From contig CAMNJD010000261.1 of assembly GCA_946540705.1 (NCBI GenBank), forward strand, positions 1 through 8,676: a DNA stretch of 8,676 bases, in the 5' to 3' direction. Each line of letters opens with the position of its first letter. Positions within the stretch are counted from its first letter, which is position 1. This DNA is from an uncultured Ruminococcus sp. (GTDB taxonomy: Bacteria; Bacillota; Clostridia; Oscillospirales; Ruminococcaceae). Positions 5,399 through 8,676 of this stretch are shown piece by piece. Below the pieces are notes generated by a model, which saw nothing but the letters and a program-made list of their open reading frames with translations, was not told the origin of the DNA and ran no database searches. A program made the position numbers and the translations under genes.

Positions 5399-6775
5399 AT
5401 GACATTTTCCGAACTGCGGCAGCAGTATCCCGAATTCGTTTTTCAGGGCATCAACGCAAATTATCATGACGGCAGGCTGCATGTGTTCTATGATTTTGAG
5501 ATTCCCGGCCTCTGCTGCTTTGCGCCGCACTGGGAGATCCCGTGTCCGGAGCCCGCAATGGATGACGGCACGCTCTGGCGGCTGCTGACGGCACTGGGCA
5601 TGGCTGAGCTGGTCAGCTATTGGAAGATCACCTGCTCTCCGACCGTGCGCCTGCCGATGCAGATGAGCCGGACTGAGGCGGACTGGTGGAAGCAGCTTTA
5701 TTTCGGCGGCCTCGGGGAATTCTTCTACCGCAACGGTATTGAGACTGATTTCAGCAGCTTCATGACGGTCGTCCCCGGCGAGGATCCGGTGCCGTTTGCA
5801 GATCACACTGCGGGAAAGACGCTCTCCGGCCGGCTGATTCCGGTCGGCGGCGGCAAGGATTCGATCGTCACGCTGAATCTGCTGAAGGAGCAGCTCGGCG
5901 ATGCATACGCCTATCAGATCAACCACCGCGATTCCTCGGAGAAGGCCGCACTGCTTGCGGGCATCCCCGCTGCGCGAATCCTTGAGCCCGGACGCACGCT
6001 CGACAAAAATATGCTCGACTGCAACCGCCGCGGCTTCCTCAACGGCCACACGCCGTTTTCCGCGATCGTCGCGTTTTCTTCGGTGCTGACAGCCTATCTG
6101 AACGGGCTTGCGGAGGTGATCCTCTCGAATGAATCCTCGGCGAGCGAATCGACAGTTTCCGAGCAGGAGGTCAACCACCAGTATTCCAAGAGCTATCAGT
6201 TCGAGCGGGACTTTGCCGCATATGAGCGCGAATACCTGAAGTCCGGCGTCCGGTATTTCAGTCTGCTCCGTCCGCTGACGGAGTTTCAGATCGCACGGTA
6301 TTTTGCATCGCTCCCGAAGGCCTATCATGAGATTTTCCGGAGCTGCAATGCCGGCGCCAAGGAGGACAAATGGTGCGGACACTGTGCGAAATGTCTGTTT
6401 GTCGCGGTGATTCTGTCACCGTTTTTGCCGTATCATGAGATCGTGCGGCTGCTGGGCTCCGATCTGTTCAATCTGCCGGAAATGGAGCCGGTTATGCAGG
6501 AGCTCTGCGGCGCACTGCCGAATAAGCCTTTTGAATGCGTCGGCAGCCGCAAAGAGGTGAACATCGCGCTCTGTCTGGCGATCAAACGGGCAGAGGCGGC
6601 AGGGGAGCAGCTCCCGCTGCTGCTGGCAAATTACAGGACATCTCCGCTCTTTGCGCAGTATGCGGCGGGGGCGTCTGATTTCGGGCAGGAGTGGGACCCG
6701 CAGCATCATCTGCCGGACGCACTCGCGGCACTCGTCAAGCATGAATGCGTGGACGCATTCCGTCAGAAAGGATGA
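5399..6775 (+). CDS. murL: PP-loop ATP-dependent epimerase, MurL-like (UDP-MurNAc-L-Ala-L-Glu epimerase)
   Basis: This 458-aa cytoplasmic protein best fits MurL, which uses ATP (released as AMP and pyrophosphate) to invert the terminal L-Glu of UDP-MurNAc-L-Ala-L-Glu to D-Glu, an alternative to glutamate racemase MurI for peptidoglycan. What I see is a PP-loop VGGGKDS (149-155) that would activate a carboxylate by adenylation; SNESSASE (243-250); VNHQYSKS (258-265) followed by FER; and a cysteine cluster with Cys316, Cys326, Cys329 and Cys332 (KWCGHCAKC), reminiscent of the zinc site of QueC-type PP-loop enzymes. The assignment rests on remembered family motifs, so another PP-loop function remains possible. 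No partner ligase (MurD2 or MurD) is adjacent. The galE ribosome binding site overlaps the 3' end of this gene, so the two are one operon. The start is set by GGAG 7 bases before ATG. Confidence 0.68.
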   Translation: MTFSELRQQYPEFVFQGINANYHDGRLHVFYDFEIPGLCCFAPHWEIPCPEPAMDDGTLWRLLTALGMAELVSYWKITCSPTVRLPMQMSRTEADWWKQLYFGGLGEFFYRNGIETDFSSFMTVVPGEDPVPFADHTAGKTLSGRLIPVGGGKDSIVTLNLLKEQLGDAYAYQINHRDSSEKAALLAGIPAARILEPGRTLDKNMLDCNRRGFLNGHTPFSAIVAFSSVLTAYLNGLAEVILSNESSASESTVSEQEVNHQYSKSYQFERDFAAYEREYLKSGVRYFSLLRPLTEFQIARYFASLPKAYHEIFRSCNAGAKEDKWCGHCAKCLFVAVILSPFLPYHEIVRLLGSDLFNLPEMEPVMQELCGALPNKPFECVGSRKEVNIALCLAIKRAEAAGEQLPLLLANYRTSPLFAQYAAGASDFGQEWDPQHHLPDALAALVKHECVDAFRQKG

Positions 6776-6779
6776 AAGC

Positions 6780-7781
6780 ATGGCACATATTATCGTAACC
6801 GGCGGCGCCGGATTCATCGGCAGCCACACCGTTGTGGAATTGCAGCAGGCAGGGGAAACCGTCACGGTGCTCGACAACTTCTGCAACAGCAATCCCGAAG
6901 TGCTCGGGCGCATTGCGGAGATCACCGGCACAAAGCCGGCCCTCGCGGAGATCGACCTCTGCGACCGGGAAAAGGTGTTCGCGTTTTTCGCCGATGCCAA
7001 GGCCGATGCGGTGATTCACTTTGCGGGACTGAAGGCCGTGGGCGAATCCTGCAAGATCCCGCTGCGGTATTATTCCAACAACCTCACCGGCACCCTGAAT
7101 CTGCTGGAGGCAATGGCAGCGGCCGGCTGCAAAAAGCTCGTATTTTCGAGCTCTGCGACAGTCTACGGCGACCGCAACCCCGTCCCGTTCACGGAGGGCA
7201 TGCCCACTGCCGCGACCAATCCCTACGGCTGGACAAAGCTGATGATCGAGCAGATGCTCATGGATACCGCCGCCGCAGACCCGTCATGGTCGCTGGTCGC
7301 ACTGCGGTACTTCAACCCGATCGGCGCACATCCGTCCGGCCTGATCGGCGAGAGCCCGAACGGCATTCCGAATAATCTGGTGCCGTATATTGCAAAGGTC
7401 GCGATCGGTGAGCTCGATCACCTCAATGTGTTCGGCGATGACTATGATACGCCTGACGGCACCTGCATCCGCGACTATATCCACGTTGTCGATCTCGCGA
7501 AGGGGCATCTCTGCGCGCTGCGCTATGCGGATACGCTTGCGGGATTCAAGGAGGTCAACCTCGGCACGGGGCACGGCTCCTCAGTCATGGAGGTGCTGCA
7601 CGCCTACGAAAAAGCCTGCGGCCGGGAGCTGCCCTATGTGATTGCGCCGCGCCGTGACGGCGATATCCCGCGCATGTACGCGCAGACCGATCGTGCGAAG
7701 GAGCTGCTGCACTGGGAGGCGGAGTCCGATTTGCTGACCATGTGCCGCGATAGCTGGAATTTCACAAAAAAGAATGTATGA
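6780..7781 (+). CDS. galE: UDP-glucose 4-epimerase
   Basis: GalE interconverts UDP-glucose and UDP-galactose with tightly bound NAD, feeding galactose catabolism (Leloir pathway) and the synthesis of galactose-containing envelope glycans. The 333-aa sequence is full-length. It has the Rossmann motif TGGAGFIGSH (7-16), FAGLKAVGES (81-90), SSSATVYG (123-130), and the catalytic Tyr149-x-x-x-Lys153 pair in NPYGWTK, at the same numbering as the E. coli enzyme. ALRYFNPIGAHPSG and FGDDYDTPDGTCIRDYIHV are also typical. The frame is open upstream, but GAAAGGA (6766-6772) 7 bases before ATG 6780 fixes the start. That site overlaps the end of the MurL-like gene, whose stop is 4 bases before this ATG, showing an operon. 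No other gal genes are near, which fits an envelope role rather than a gal catabolic operon. Some homologues also act on UDP-GlcNAc/GalNAc. Confidence 0.95.
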   Translation: MAHIIVTGGAGFIGSHTVVELQQAGETVTVLDNFCNSNPEVLGRIAEITGTKPALAEIDLCDREKVFAFFADAKADAVIHFAGLKAVGESCKIPLRYYSNNLTGTLNLLEAMAAAGCKKLVFSSSATVYGDRNPVPFTEGMPTAATNPYGWTKLMIEQMLMDTAAADPSWSLVALRYFNPIGAHPSGLIGESPNGIPNNLVPYIAKVAIGELDHLNVFGDDYDTPDGTCIRDYIHVVDLAKGHLCALRYADTLAGFKEVNLGTGHGSSVMEVLHAYEKACGRELPYVIAPRRDGDIPRMYAQTDRAKELLHWEAESDLLTMCRDSWNFTKKNV

Positions 7782-7822
7782 GGAAACGCTGAATATAGTA
7801 TCGCTGCACGATGATAGATAAC

Positions 7823-7859
7823 GGAGCTCCGCACAGCACAGTGCGGGGAGTCCCATTTT
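7823..7859 (+). terminator. Probable intrinsic terminator after galE
   Basis: CTCCGCAC (7827-7834) pairs with GTGCGGGG (7841-7848) across a 6-nt loop. Past a small internal bulge, GGA (7823-7825) can pair with TCC (7851-7853). A short TTTT (7856-7859) follows. It lies 41 bases after the galE stop. The U-run is short, so it may be leaky and backed up by the next hairpin. Confidence 0.65.
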
Positions 7860-7897
7860 GCCGATTAAATCAGTGATTCCTTAGCGGCACGATCAGA

Positions 7898-7939
7898 AAA
7901 CCGCGCCGGATCGTTTCGTGATCCGGCGCGGTTTGTTTT
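7898..7939. terminator. Bidirectional intrinsic terminator between convergent galE and clpX
   Basis: AAACCGCGCCGGATC (7898-7912) and GATCCGGCGCGGTTT (7920-7934) form a perfect 15-bp, GC-rich stem with a 7-base loop. A T-rich run follows on the plus strand (TTTGTTTT, 7932-7939) and on the minus strand (complement of 7897-7900). It sits 13 bases past the clpX stop and about 116 bases past galE, so it can stop transcription from both sides. Confidence 0.9.
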
Positions 7940-7947
7940 CCGATTGA

Positions 7948-8676
<729 letters not shown>

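Noticed and set aside
5348..7882. Shared 10-mer GTGATTCCTT in two intergenic regions (5348-5357 and 7873-7882)
   Set aside because: Only one copy lies in a hairpin and the flanks do not match. A 10-base match can occur by chance in a window of this size.

Overview
The window looks like a chromosomal segment of a GC-rich, low-AT-bias Firmicute, most likely a Ruminococcus-like member of the Oscillospiraceae. The pointers are a T-box leader, consensus TTGACA/TATAAT promoters, strong AGGAGG-type ribosome binding sites, and coding sequence rich in C/G at third positions. The genus is an inference from style; no marker gene fixes it.

Layout. Positions 1-293 hold a minus-strand T-box riboswitch whose controlled gene lies off the left edge. 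Its promoter (324-329/301-306) is back to back with a plus-strand promoter (382-387/404-409). That second promoter starts a run of six plus-strand genes: a 64-aa single-span membrane protein; a NodB-type polysaccharide deacetylase without a signal peptide, starting one base after the previous stop; an 867-aa single-span protein with a huge charged cytoplasmic part, TPR-like extracytoplasmic helices and a C-terminal NPCBM-like beta domain; a MetY-type O-acetylhomoserine sulfhydrylase; a PP-loop enzyme that best matches MurL, the UDP-MurNAc-L-Ala-L-Glu epimerase; and galE. Two strong intergenic hairpins (3997-4026, 5343-5373) lack U-tracts and no further promoter is obvious, so some or all of the run may be one transcript. 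After galE come a terminator-like hairpin and a long bidirectional terminator (7898-7934). The convergent minus-strand clpX then runs off the right edge, leaving only its C-terminal 242 codons.

How the genes fit together. Several products act on the envelope or its precursors: the deacetylase, the TPR/NPCBM membrane protein, MurL (D-glutamate for peptidoglycan) and GalE (UDP-galactose/UDP-glucose). MetY (sulfur assimilation into homocysteine) and ClpX (protein unfolding with ClpP) are housekeeping.

The least explained part is the first three-gene block (493-3982). It pairs a tiny membrane protein that resembles an isolated sortase-signal tail with an apparently cytoplasmic deacetylase and a giant protein of alternating charge. 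The small gene and the deacetylase could also be one gene split by a +1 shift in an A-rich lysine tract.
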